From Rhynchonema sp. JSB1_4 (taxonomy: Eukaryota > Nematoda > Chromadorea > Monhysterida > Xyalidae): 64,000 bases of DNA. The notes below the pieces were generated by a model. The model ran no database searches and was not told the origin of the DNA. It saw nothing but the letters and a program-made list of their open reading frames with translations. Positions 1 to 20,773 of this stretch are shown piece by piece (positions within the stretch are counted from its first letter, which is position 1; each line of letters opens with the position of its first letter). The DNA lies in the NCBI GenBank assembly GCA_030248065.1, contig JASAMV010006325.1, positions 46,336 to 110,335 of the forward strand, given 5' to 3'. Both the position numbers and the translations under genes were made by a program.

Positions 1-2109
<2,109 letters not shown>

Positions 2110-2972
2110 GTTACAGCCTCACTCAACCGCAGTGTAAAGTTGTCTTCCAAGTTTTCTTCTGACGGCAACTTTTTGAAACTTTTAACAAAATTGTATCGCT
2201 GAAATAAATACGGTTGTAAATGGCAGCAACCTGGGCGTGTGCACAAGTTTCGCAATGTACACCAGGTGCAAACCACAAGAAAGGTATTAAAAAATTGACT
2301 AGTTGTCTTGTGGCCGACCAAATAATTTAGTGAGTAGTCGAGGGCGGAACTGTTACGTGAGAACTGCCAAAAATGTCAACGATTTGTGAAGCGTTAAGAG
2401 GAACCTAGTCACATCAACAACAAGCTCTTCAAACTCTGGTGTTCACAGCGCGTGCAACGTAAACGCCACTAGTCAACCCAACACCAGGGGCGCGCCTGTG
2501 CGCTTCTGTTGCTGCCATATCCAATGTTCGGTGCCAAGAGCTGCCGGTTGTTAACTGGCCTACAACATCACAAGTCAGTTGATTTTTTTCTGGGTACAGA
2601 CTAGTTCAAAACCAGATTCGTGCCTATGTATATAGGTAGACATTTGTTGCAGAATTGGGCCCTGAGAGCATCCTAACAACCAAGCAGTACAATGTTTGCT
2701 GCTTTTGCCGAGGGCTTCTTCTTATGAAAGAGCTTTGTGCATTTCGTTCGGTCATAAAAGCCACGCGTATTTGAATCACCCGTAAATACCGGGAGCCGCA
2801 GTAGGAAAGTACGATATGCAACAAGGTACGTAATTCGTTTTGAAAAAAGTGCATACCTATCAGACAGAAAGAAACTGATAATACGATGACAGTTCCTTCC
2901 AGAGCATGGCGTTCTTTCGAAATTTCCCTACCCAGCCAGTACTTAAACTGGAGGGGTTTGTTAGCTGATTAA
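2110..2972. other. Intergenic, upstream of beta-tubulin
   Basis: I see no coding block with splice-compatible ends here. The stretch should contain the tubulin promoter and any 5' UTR exon, but I could not point to a TATA box or initiator with confidence. Confidence 0.5.
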
Positions 2973-3896
2973 GGCCGCATTCACAATGCAAGCGCGTTAG
3001 CGTGTTAGCGCGTTAGCGTGCGAGATGCGCACGCTTTTGCATTCACAATGGAAAAAGCTGATTAGCGCGTTAGCGCGTTAGCGTGCGAGCAACTTTTCTC
3101 GCACGCTAACGCGCAGATGCGCAACGCGCTTTTGCATTCACAATGCAAAGCTGATTAGCGCGTTGGCGCGTTAGCGTGCACGCTAACGCGCTTTTCACGA
3201 TTAGGACTGGTTCTAATTTTTTTGAGCGTTAGCACTGGATGCGCGTGTTCTAAAGTTTATAATTCAATTTGAAAACATTATCAGACCACGAAAAATGTAA
3301 AAACGTAGGAAATAAAGCCTGCTGCGTTCACTGAGAATATTTTGGTTCCATTTTGATGCTCAGAAGTATATCTTTTTGCGCTATCAATCGATTGAGGCAA
3401 ACAGTTTCGGCTGCTGTTATGTTAGCTGCAAGCAAACGTTGCGCAGAACGTTGTTCATCTGCTTATGTGTTGTGTATCCTCTTTGGTGGTGTAATTGTGA
3501 TGTGTGACACGACCAGGAGACTATATTGCAGGCATGGAGTGTTCATGTCGCGACTAGCTAGATTTTCCATTTGAGGAAAATGTTCCTTTAAAATCAAAAT
3601 AAGTTTGAATCAATCTTGAAAGCGATTGGTTGCCGTTTTCAAAACAAAGAAATGAAAAAATTCGGCATTTGCTAACACCCAAACCAACGGGCATTGTGAA
3701 TGCAAACGCATTTTGCTGATTAGCGCGTTAGAGCGTTAGCGCATTAGCGTGTCACTGATAAGCGCGCACGCTAACGCGCTTTTTCAATTTTCCATTGTGA
3801 ATGCAAAAGCGTGCGGAAAAAGCGTGCACGCTAATCAGCAACACGCTAACGCGCAAACGCGCTAACACGCTAACGCGCTGCATTGTGAATGCGGCC
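2973..3896. mobile_element. Harbinger-like MITE, 924 bp, TAA target-site duplication
   Basis: The two ends are inverted copies starting GGCCGCATTCACAATGC. The element is flanked by TAA on both sides (2970-2972 and 3897-3899), matching the TWA target-site duplication of the PIF/Harbinger superfamily. Both subterminal zones are packed with tandem and inverted copies of a decamer close to GCGCGTTAGC, and the terminal motif GCATTCACAATG recurs internally near 3035, 3132, 3690 and 3790. The middle (about 3200-3680) is AT-rich with no transposase reading frame, so the element is non-autonomous. A 151-bp relative lies at 13255-13405. Confidence 0.85.
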
Positions 3897-4872
3897 TAAA
3901 CAAGACCAACTTTAGATGGTAACGTCAGTACCATTCAGCCTGTGATAACGCGATGTGTGTTACCGATCTTGTCATTTTGAAAGAGAAAAGAGCACATTGT
4001 GAGCTGGGGGTCTCGATTGTATTACATTACACGGACTCACACAAGCACTTATCATATCATCACCCGCAGCTGCGTCCGCGTCCGTCCATACTACAGGGTG
4101 ACACAAAAGTGCGTCATGGCTTTGTGGCTGGAAAAGGAGTTCACGGCCAATGCGTTAACCTTGGAAAGCAATTCTAGGCCACCCTGCAGCAGTTTGAAGG
4201 TATTCACGTCAGTATCAAATTTCTTGGTCGAGATTTAGCGTGTATTCAAGTTTCATGGCCACATCCAGATCACAGAGCGTTCCAACAAAAAAGAGATGGA
4301 TTGTTCCAATCTGCGGTTCAAGCACGAAAGGCATTGTGTGTACTGGTGGTCTAATAGCCTATAGTTGCCCATCGAGCATTGGAATGTCTACTTTTTGTTG
4401 ATTTTGCGTCATATATCAGTGAAGGTATGTACTTCTTATAGTAGTACTCGCGAAAACAAGAGTAAATGCTCGTGGTGCTTAACCGGCATCGTAAAATGTC
4501 GACTAAATGTGTTTGTCCACGTACGAGAGCGGATATGAATGAAAGTGATATCTTTGCATGTGCGTACAGCTTGGCCTACACATGGACATTGGAAACCACT
4601 ATTGCTTGGGTAAATAGACTCATAGTGGCCAGTCGTCTGGCATAACGGGGAAACGGGGGTCTTTGGCACAATTTCGATGGATGCCAGCCAACTGTAGTGC
4701 CCAATCTCTTTCTTCAAAAATAAAAATAATCTCATGAATAATAATTCTCGGTTTGCGTAATCGTGGTGATGACGTAGGTAGACAAAAAGCAAGCAAACGC
4801 ATTATATTGTGAGCATAATTCGACTGAAGCAAGAAAAAACAGTAAAAATAAAAAATGAACAGTCGAACGCAC
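3897..4872. other. Intergenic / possible decayed sequence downstream of the SSADH exons
   Basis: The remaining aldehyde dehydrogenase exons should lie here if that gene were whole, but no segment with the family's catalytic motifs is visible on the minus strand. At about 4093-4112 the plus strand carries TA followed by CAGGGTGACACAAAAG, which resembles a mariner-type terminal repeat. I could not find its partner end, so I treat it as a possible fragment only. Confidence 0.4.
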
Positions 4873-5622
4873 TTGTTCGGTGGTGAGTATCTTTGCGAGT
4901 TCGTCTTTATTCTCCACCATCTCACGTGCGAACGCACTCAACAACCGAGCCCTCTCATTGCCGGTGGTGTTGTGCGCCCAGGATTGGAATGCACGTTGCG
5001 CTGATGACACGGCACTGCGAAAGTCGGTCACGTCACAATTGGGCACTGCGCTGATATCCTGTCGGTGGATGAGACGATATTATGGTTGTCAGGTTTGTTT
5101 GTTCTAAGCTGGACGAAATTAGTCTCTCCAGTAATTTTTTTATATCCATGACGCAAGAATCACGCGCTACCAAGGCTAGTCACATCCGACTACCACATCG
5201 ACCCGTAGTATCGAGCTTGGGACGAGTTTTAGTGACATCGGTACAACTGTTTCGTTATTGTCTGAAAAGGCGTAACCTTTTGACAATACAGGATATCTGC
5301 GATTCTACCTGGTACTATTCTCACAACGCCAGTATCACGGTCAACTTTTGGTTCGAAGCCCACTGCATGGTTCCCATACCTGTCCTGTTGCCGGGTTTGT
5401 CACAAGGAACGTCTTCCCGCTGGCCGCTTGTGACCATTTGCCATCAATGTAACACGCCGGTGGATCGGGTAAGCTGCTGAATTGATTGGCACTCATGATC
5501 AGCATCGAATAGTGATTATTGATTGGTGATCGGGCCTTTATGCTCGAATGTTTCATGTGCTGTTGCCCCAGCGTCGTGCACACACGACGTACAAACACAC
5601 GACCAACTGATAACGATGGCAT
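4873..5622 (-). pseudogene. ALDH5A1: Truncated succinate-semialdehyde dehydrogenase-like gene (first two exons only)
   Basis: SSADH oxidises succinate semialdehyde to succinate with NAD+ in the mitochondrial matrix, closing the GABA shunt. Two exons join in phase: 5380-5622 (81 codons) and 4873-5058 (62 codons). The first 35 or so residues are Arg/Ser/Thr-rich and poor in acid, as in a mitochondrial presequence. The mature-like part reads CYIDGKWSQAASGKTF, VTNPATGQ, then DISAVPNCDVTDFRSAV and ENKDELAKILTTEQ, the N-terminal coenzyme-binding lobe of the ALDH5 family. A GT donor (GTGCGT) follows TTEQ, where the family continues with GKP. About 340 further residues, including the catalytic Glu and Cys, are not found between here and the tubulin gene. 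The exons look undamaged, so this may be a recent 3' truncation or an assembly break rather than an old pseudogene. It could also be another ALDH class close to ALDH5. Confidence 0.6.
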
Positions 5623-5977
5623 TATGCGGCAATACTGAATGACTGACTAGACCGGAAAACGTTGGGACACTAAAACAAGTGGTGGAAACGAACTATAGAT
5701 AAGCCATGGACGGTGTTAAACGCCATTGGCAGGGTACGCGTCCACTCTTACCACGCAATCAACCCAGATGAATTGGATTGTGATGTTTCAGTGGGGATTG
5801 TTTATCAGACAATCGTATGACCACACACAAAACATGGGGTACGAACAAAAAAGTGCATTGTTGACAAATTGCGCACAAAACGTTAACTTTCACTGACCAA
5901 ACACAAGGTGAAGTGAATTTTGGTATAGTTGTGCTAATGTACAGAAATAATAAATCACAGCCTCTTGAAACAGCGCT
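5623..5977. other. Intergenic between SSADH fragment and CATIP-like gene
   Basis: No exon is visible. It is the 5' flank of the SSADH fragment and the 3' flank of the CATIP-like gene, both on the minus strand. It contains one TGATGTTTCAG motif at 5781-5791. Confidence 0.5.
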
Positions 5978-8900
5978 TCAAATTCGTCTGCTAATATCAA
6001 TATCACAGGTGGCGTCGGATTCGGCGCGCAGTTGAAAGTACGCCGCCGTGAACCGTGTTAGATTAGCGGGTCGTGCTTTGAGCAGACATTGCAGGTACTC
6101 AGCCAGCATTGCGTGCAACTCGGGATGGGTGTCGATGTATTCACGTGACTCGCGCTCGAAATGCAGCTAGAAATTGCGGGATATGGTTCACAGTTTGACG
6201 CAAGAAATCCACTTGTTTCATTGTGTTATCACGTTTAGGTTTTCAACGTAATGGCATTATGCGACCGGGCACAAAGTACTCACCCACGTATTTAATCGAA
6301 TGTTCGAAACTTGTCGTTAAAATGGCACAAAGCAGGAAGTACCATGACTACGTTTGTTACCAATGTAAACACAATGTTGATGTTCCCTTTCAATGAAAGT
6401 GGCGTGACTACCGGTACAAGTGACGAAACATAAAGTTAAAAAACTTCATTTTATGAAAATTTCTTGACACATGTACATAGGTAGTAAACCAAGTTGTGTG
6501 TGAGTAGATACACGTTACGTTGCAAGTTTGGAACACAATCGCAAAATGAAGCCAGCTACACTGCTGTTTGTTGGGATGGTGAGTGATACTGTATTTTTTG
6601 TGAAATGTATTCTTCCGCTTTTTAAGTTTTTGTTTTTTTGGGTTTGCATTCATTTCTCACGTTCATTCAGCAGGCATGCCTTTTCACCGGAGCCTTTTGC
6701 GACAACCCATCCGCTGAGCAAGAATGCATGATGAGCTGCTTCACGACGTTTTATTACGATCAGAACAAGTACATGGCTTGTATGTGTCGGTGAGAGCGAT
6801 GAAAGTTTTCTAATTTATTTGTTCAATATTAGCTAAAATATCGTCGTTAAATCTTTTTAGCTGCTTGGATCCCACCAGTGACACTTTGGGTGCAAGACGT
6901 CTGCGAATCTACTGCATGGAAGATATGAATGTGCTTTGAGGGAGGAAGTTCTGAGATCAGTTTGACGCAATCTTGCTTGATCAAAGGTTCAGTTTATGAC
7001 GTGACTTGTTGATCGACGTTGTTATTTGTTGGTTCCTAGATTGTGCGAATCGTTTGAGTGCATGTGGCGTTAATAAAACTTCCCCAAGTTGCACTAGAGT
7101 ATCAATACAAATAATCTGGCACCAATCACAGAAAAGGACCAATCATAGAAAAGGCATAGCGATCAGAAAATCACTCGACACAACGTAAGCTACACAGCGA
7201 ACAGCCATAACTGCGTGCTGAATGCTGCCAACCTTCAATTTTTCGAATTCCCCCTTCGAGTAACCGATCGACTTTTCGTGTTCCACCACCGAATCGGGCA
7301 TAATCGTCACATCAACATCCTCCTCCTGTACCTCGAGCACCAGCTGTTTCTTCACTTCCAATGGGGTGATTCGGGCCGATCGGGGCAGTGAACCGACCAG
7401 TGACGATGCCTGCATATTGCTATCAGGCGTTACTTTATGATTCAGGATCGAATGGCTGGAATTTTGACATTGAATCGTTGTTTAATACCGTACTTGTGAT
7501 TCGATACTGTACCCCGGCTCAAGTGCTCGTGCCACTTTGTCGACTTCTCGGAACAATTCGTGCACGCTTCTAGTGGTCTCAAGTTCGGTAGCCTCAATGA
7601 ATCGTGGACAAAATGTAGTAGTTTTGGAAGATTATACATACATGTACATATAGGTGTACATTATACATTTTTTAGGTGCATCGTCTTACATTCACAGCCT
7701 TGTTGTTGTTGTGTTTCTCATCAGTTGTTTCACCGCGATGACCCTGCAGATTTAAGGGTTCGATTGTCAGCTCGACATTGCTGCCATCGATTGCACGCCA
7801 CACAACTGGGTCGTGCAGCACACCCATTTGGAGCAAACGTCTAAAAGACAAGACGGATTATGTCGGAAATCGGGAATGTATTTTTTATTTTCATGAAAAT
7901 GTATTTTACAAGTTGAACTGACCCAGTGCTGCTGACTCGATACAGCCAGGTTTGGGTGCCCAGCGCCCGTTGATCGACAGCCTGTGTCACTGTCAATATG
8001 CCGTCGGTACGCTCCACTGTCTGAAACATGTATGGTTCGTTTACAATGTCTGTAATTTAGAATACTAGGTTCGAACTGTTCACCGTGCTCACGGTTGCCT
8101 GTTTCAATCTGTTTTCAAAAGCGATTAGTGCAGCAGAAAATCGTCAATGCGAATGCACCAGACTGCTTGCGACACGTGACCCCAAGAACACCATTGAGCT
8201 GAGCTCACGGTCGAGTAGGCTTATCACCACAACCACGTCAGAGGGTAAACCTTTCAAAAATCGCCCTGTTTACCCTCCCACCCACCATGACAGTCGGCAG
8301 GAGTCGCAAAAACTCCCTGTCGAACGTGACACACTCAAATCGAGCACATTGTCTCAACTGTGCATCCGTGCAACACGTGGCCCAGACGCGTGCCAACACG
8401 TACAACATGCCATGCGACATCAGGGTGTCCGCACAGTCTGGCAGGTGTCGGACCCGAGGTGCACCAGTGCCTTCGATGTCAGGTTGCAGCGCGCGTTCGT
8501 GTATCGTCACCGAGCCATCAGCGTGTGGCGTGATGTGGCAGCGATATTTGAGCAGTGTTGAGATGTCGTCAGGCTAAAAGTCAATGATCGTGATAAATTG
8601 TAACGAGAATGGCAGGCAGTAGCACAGGACACACGCAGCAGTGGCTTGAGTGACGACTCAGGGCTTGACCGACACTCAAAGCATGAAACTAAACGGCGAC
8701 AGTGAGCCGAGCTTCATCACTACCGTAATTCCATGACTGCCATCGTGACTGATTGTTGTGAATATGGCCCGTTATGTGAGTCAAGCAAAGATCATCCCCA
8801 ACATATGCCCCTCACATACACCAGTGCTCACAACGACTGTTCGTGTTTCGTGTATGACCCTGAGTCCCTCACAGTCGACTACAGCGTGCATCTTCCTCTT

Positions 8901-9317
8901 GTAGTTGTTGCCCAGCATCTTCGACATCGACCATGAATCCACGTTGATCGTATATCTGAGAAGCGAGTTGGGGAGTTTTTGTTTCCTCACGATTTCGCTT
9001 AGAAGTTTGGTAACTTGACGATTTGTATAAAATGTCAGAACAACATGCAACCTTCGATATTCCGCATTGTACCCCATCGACATTCGTACGGCCATTGTGC
9101 CCAGCTTGCCGGTGTCATCTGGCTGTGTCGGGTACAGCGACAGCGTGTCCGTGAAATCCAGCGATCTGCTGTGAGCGTTCAGCGCTGCAAAATTTGCATA
9201 AGGCGGTTTCTGAATCGAACCAGGAAACTATACATACCAACACAAGTTGAATGTTTCAGAAATTCACCAACCGATTCGCGGGATGCCCATCTTCGACTCG
9301 TTTCTCGATGCCGCCAT
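5978..9317 (-). CDS. CATIP: CATIP-like protein (ciliogenesis-associated, RIIa-like C-terminus), 424 aa
   Basis: Ten exons close exactly in frame (1275 bases): 9272-9317, 9052-9184, 8832-8955, 8377-8573, 8159-8219, 7923-8020, 7690-7840, 7494-7592, 7233-7409 and 5978-6166. The protein begins MAASRNESKMGIPRI. A middle block reads TVERTDGILT, QTWLYRVSSTGRLLQMG, which resembles the ERT...TWxY...LLQMP region I recall for CATIP. The last exon encodes REYIDTHPELHAMLAEYLQ followed by LLKARPANLTRFTAAYF, a RIIa/DPY-30-type helical docking motif that in CATIP also sits at the C-terminus. CATIP acts in actin-dependent ciliogenesis with TTC17 in vertebrates. Seen: the exon chain and docking motif. Inferred: orthology. 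Another RIIa-containing axonemal protein is the main alternative. The gene is divergent from the SH2D4-like gene, and its last intron (6167-7232) hosts an antisense gene. Confidence 0.55.
6546..6939 (+). CDS. Small secreted cysteine-rich peptide, nested antisense in an intron
   Basis: Three exons (6546-6578, 6671-6789, 6861-6939) encode 76 residues. The start MKPATLLFVGM plus the next few residues gives a short hydrophobic N-terminus, probably a signal peptide. The mature part has eight cysteines in the order C-x6-C-x8-C-x3-C-x13-C-x-C-x-C-x17-C, a spacing that suggests disulfide-rich secreted peptides. I do not recognise the family. The second exon's acceptor is a CAGCAG tandem (NAGNAG), so isoforms with or without one Gln are both in frame. 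The gene lies wholly inside the last intron of the CATIP-like gene on the opposite strand. Splice sites are clean (GTGAGT, GTGAGA donors; CATTCAG, TTTTTAG acceptors). Function unknown. Confidence 0.6.
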
Positions 9318-16912
<7,595 letters not shown>

Positions 16913-17542
16913 CGAATGTGCTGCAATATGGTTCGCTTGATCACACACACACACAAACAATCACAGAATTCTATGGTATGTTTTTGATCCTGTCGTGCGG
17001 GTCCGATTTCGAATCGACATTATTTCGTCATATTACCATGTGCGATGAAATTCTACAGTTTTCCGTGTCAGTTTGGTGCATAAAAACGTTTTCATACGGA
17101 CTTTTTTAGTTGCTAAACAAAAATTGCCTCAAAACTCGAACCTACACAGCCCTCCACATGCGAGAATTGCGTTCTAATTCAGCCATTAAAAATATTTGAA
17201 CGTTTACGTTTGTTTCAGTCTTCCAACTGTGATACAGTTCTATTGTTATGTGCAAGACGTGCTAAATCGTATTGTTTTGATGATCAAGAGTGTTCTCTAG
17301 ACTACGAAACGCTTATTATTTTGTTGTCGGTTGTTTTGCACGCGTGTATCATAAAGCCGATTCTACAATTGTTTGCCTCAATTTGACGGTTTGCAAAAAA
17401 TATATTCTTTGATCTGAACTCTGGAAAATGAACACATAAAGAAGATGCCTTGGTAAAATTGATTTCTGAATCATTTCTTTACAATTGGCAGTAAGATCAC
17501 AAGTAAAAATACAATATTATTCCGCAGTACCATCACATCATC
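16913..17542. other. Intergenic
   Basis: AT-rich stretch between the SH2D4-like stop codon and the next plus-strand start. I see no exon with both splice sites. Confidence 0.5.
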
Positions 17543-18169
17543 ATGCTCAAGTTTGTGATCTCTGACTCAAAATATGAACGGTTGCTGCTAATCGTCGTGG
17601 TCGCTTTGCTAATCAACTTCGGTTATTCGGATCACAATGGTAAAACATGATCGAAAAACATTACCACCGCATATATCTGATTGTAGGTATTTATACGCAA
17701 ACAAAAACGTTCCAGGAAATTCATCAAATGAAGCATCAGCTGGTTTGCGAAGAGTATTTACAGGGACCAACTCAAACGAAACACCAGATGGCTTGCAAAA
17801 CGGTATGGTGGCCGTGATTGCGATCCTCTGCTTTCTAATTGGACTCGCCGCCGGCACCGGGCTCGGACTGAGCATCGGCAGGAAATTGTGGCAGCAAAAA
17901 AGTTGGGAAATTGGAATAAATTGATAATGTTTCACGCTGACCACTGTTTCCTTCAGATATCAAAAAATCTGGCCTGGATGCAGCTTCGAGAACAGAAAAG
18001 GTAAATAATGATTTTCGAACCATTTTCAAAAACAATTGAAGAAATCCTGAAATGTCCCGCCAATTTGCAGGAATGGCCGAGTTACAAGAGTGACAATTAC
18101 GAAGATCATGAACATGTACATAAGCCCGTAGAAATGAAAAGACACAGACAAAAAAGAATAGACGAATGA
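17543..18169 (+). CDS. Small single-pass type I membrane protein, 141 aa, unknown family
   Basis: Four exons (17543-17639, 17716-17901, 17957-18000, 18071-18169) close in frame at 426 bases. Residues about 13-28 (LLLIVVVALLINFGYS) form a signal peptide after a charged start. The short ectodomain has two likely N-glycosylation sites (NSS and NET). A single transmembrane helix follows (MVAVIAILCFLIGLAAG and on), containing small-residue spacing (GLAAGTGLGLSIG) of the kind that packs helices. The tail of about 55 residues begins with the basic stop-transfer RKLWQQK, then has an acidic/Tyr patch (SYKSDNYEDHEH) and ends in a basic run (MKRHRQKRIDE). I recognise no homologue. Splice sites are canonical and phases agree, which supports a real gene despite its size. 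Confidence 0.6.
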
Positions 18170-20082
18170 AAATACACACAAATTGGAGACATGCGTTCTT
18201 CACCAAATATGCAAACATCCTATTTTTTGCGAGATTTTCTAATTTTGGTCTGGAACTTAACAACATGGTAATAATGAGGTGCCCCATTGACTAATTAAAA
18301 ACCCTATACTTGTTGCAAAATAAAGAAGCTTCTTGGAAATCGCTCACAGTGGCACCAGAATGCTTATCATTTGTCCAAGAAACAGCCTTATCTTGGATTG
18401 TCGTGGTTAATCTACCAGTTGCGGCTGTCTTGCTTTAACATGTTGGTTGGTTTCGCATCCACGCGATCACGGCCGGTTCCATCTTTTCCGACTGGCGCTA
18501 TTCGCTTCGAAGTGTCCGAGTGAATGACAGACAGCATGGAATGAATTGTGATGGGTGTTTTTTCGCGGTGGGATATCGGAAAACCCTCGGCTTAGGTGCG
18601 CTAGTCACCCATTTTCAATCGGACCATGTTTTGTTGATTAACGCACTCGGGGATGCCGTCAACTCAGTTGACCGTCATCCTTCTTTTGCTGTTGTGTCAT
18701 GTTCTGAGTAGGGGGATAATTGACGCGGTGCGTTGAAACATTAGTCTTTATGTCCAGATCCGGTCAGAGAATAACACATTACTGTAGTGATTGACAACTA
18801 GTGCTCAAAATCCGATCCGGAGAATTTCAATGCCGGTGAGATCCCGATTAATTTACCGGATCCCGATTCCGATCTAGCATTATCGGGATTGTTATTGGAT
18901 CAGAGAGCTGCCAAAAGTAGAGTTGTATCACTTTTATTAAAGTCGTTAAAGTCAAAGCATCAAGCATAGTGCATCCCGCACATCAACAAGTCACTTTCAG
19001 CTGAAATACACAGTTGCTGAAAGATTGCATTTTCGACGCAGAAGAAGGCGAATGGGTTGCAGAAGCAGATCGGAAACCCATTCTATCGTTTGGATGTGAT
19101 TTTCATGGCTGTGTCATTGTTCGGGAACGAATTGGTGATGGTGAAATTCCGATTTATTTTCGAATGTATTTGAGTCCAGAATGCTTAGGGAATGCAGCAT
19201 AAATTACATACCAAGCCTACATCGTGCTGATGATCGATCTGAAAAGGTGTCATAATAGTCCTTCGACATTTTTTCTGGTTTTTGCTGTCGTCTTCATTCG
19301 CGCTTGGCGAGACAATGCACAGACACAGAATTTTTCCGGTTATATGGGTGTCAGAATGCTAATGAGGTTGATTATCAACACAACAAGATCTAGACAACAC
19401 CAACCGATGGGGCCGGCAGTCGTTGTCCGCACACGTTACCGTGGTGACTGATGACGCCTGACAGCTGACGGTTGTGGTCAGCTGCGTGCGGAATCCGGTT
19501 GATGATATGGTAGGAGGAAAAAGTTGAAGATCTAACCTAAACCGTTGCTGATTACCACTAAAATTTAATTTTAATGTTTGAAGTTTTTTCACTGACAGAA
19601 AGTGTCGCAGTTGTGGTCCAGCAGGCCCAGTATAGTGTGCAGGTAGGGCAAGTGTGCGTATGACACAGTGCCCACGGTGATCGCCACACTGCACTGATCG
19701 GTGCTGATGCTTCGGACACCGCGCATAGGTCGACACCAGTTTGACGGCCAGCAAGCAGCAGACTTTTGGCTGCCGTTCGCGATACTGAAAAAAATATTTA
19801 ACGCTGACACCCAGGTATAATTTAGTTCACTGTGTACGAAACAATGCGGTGTCGAAGTCTAAACATGTGTCTCTGCGTGTCTAATGCAAAAGTGCTCAAG
19901 ATCATGGCAAGTGTATTCAAATTTTTTGCAAAGACTCTCACCGCCGCGTTGCTCGAGTTCCTCAGCTTCAACTCAAATTATGTCGTCGCACCGCATACAT
20001 CAAGCAAAAATTCACGACGGTCAATGAACAAAGTGGTAGCGTAACTCCGAATAAAGCTCGTATGTAGTTGTCGTTGCCACAG
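18170..20082. other. Mostly unannotated; possible exon at about 19011-19202
   Basis: A plus-strand open stretch after an AG at 19010 reads LLKDCIFDAEEGEWVAEADR and ends GNAA before a stop at 19202. It could be a terminal exon of a cysteine-containing protein, but I could not connect it in phase to neighbours. Minus-strand stretches near 19590-19760 are also open. Neither strand gives a model I trust. Confidence 0.25.
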
Positions 20083-20503
20083 ACGAAAGGTCCAAATATT
20101 TCGTATCAGTGCCCATTCGGAGAGCTCTATTCGGAGGAGGGGCTGTATGTGGAAAACTCGTGTTATCATTGCGTTTGAAATTGTACTTATCATGTTTTTT
20201 CTCAAATAGCGAATGGCGAGGAAAACTGCAGCAAAGAGATATGTATACTGGTGGGTGACCAGTGCGCACACCATAACACACGCCAGCCACCGCTCGGTGC
20301 AGCAGGCTGAATGGCGTAATTGCGCGAGCGCCTGCCCTGCTGCCTCAGTCACAACTACGGTGCATCTGTATTGTGGCGGTTATGGCTTGGCTTTGTCATT
20401 TACGTTTAGAACTTTTATGCTTATTTTTTCACTAATTCCAGCCAACTTGGGATGACTTTGTCTATGACCTCCTTGATTTAGAGACTATGATTTGTGGATT
20501 CTC
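20083..20503 (+). CDS. Candidate cysteine-rich (VWC-like) exon group, incomplete
   Basis: A block after CCACAG at 20082 reads TKGPNISYQCPFGELYSEEG and VENSCYHC. A second, after TCAAATAG at 20212, reads NGEENCSKEICIL before a GTGGGT donor. A third (20442-20503, both splice sites good) reads PTWDDFVYDLLDLE and MICGFS. The second and third join in phase. Together they look like a von Willebrand factor C-type module (C-x-x-G-x-x-Y...C-x-x-C...NGxxxC...C). The first-to-second junction is off by one base with canonical splice sites, and TGA follows CYHCV. It is therefore either a gene with an unusual junction, a decayed gene, or contains a base error. A further Cys-rich open stretch (GGRTASYWDDCTERACVHC) lies at 20650-20771. 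Confidence 0.3.
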
Positions 20504-20773
20504 GTAAGTCCGATCAATAAATTTCTCGTCAATGAATGGGTTGATGAAAAAATGTCGATAGAAGAAGCCTTTTTGTGTGTCGTCTCGATAGATCAGTTCA
20601 TAAATATCATGTGCACCAATTATAATTCTCAATCAGTGACTTATACCCCCGGCGGGCGCACTGCATCGTACTGGGATGACTGTACAGAACGCGCCTGCGT
20701 ACACTGCCCGACAAAATTGAGATGTTTGTTTTGTCAATCCGAAACTTGTTATGCAAACACATACATTGCCTGA

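Noticed and set aside
4093..4240. Mariner-type terminus CAGGGTGACACAAAAG with adjacent open stretch
   Set aside because: No matching second end and no transposase motifs; a similar CACCCTGTA end near 35617 is equally isolated.
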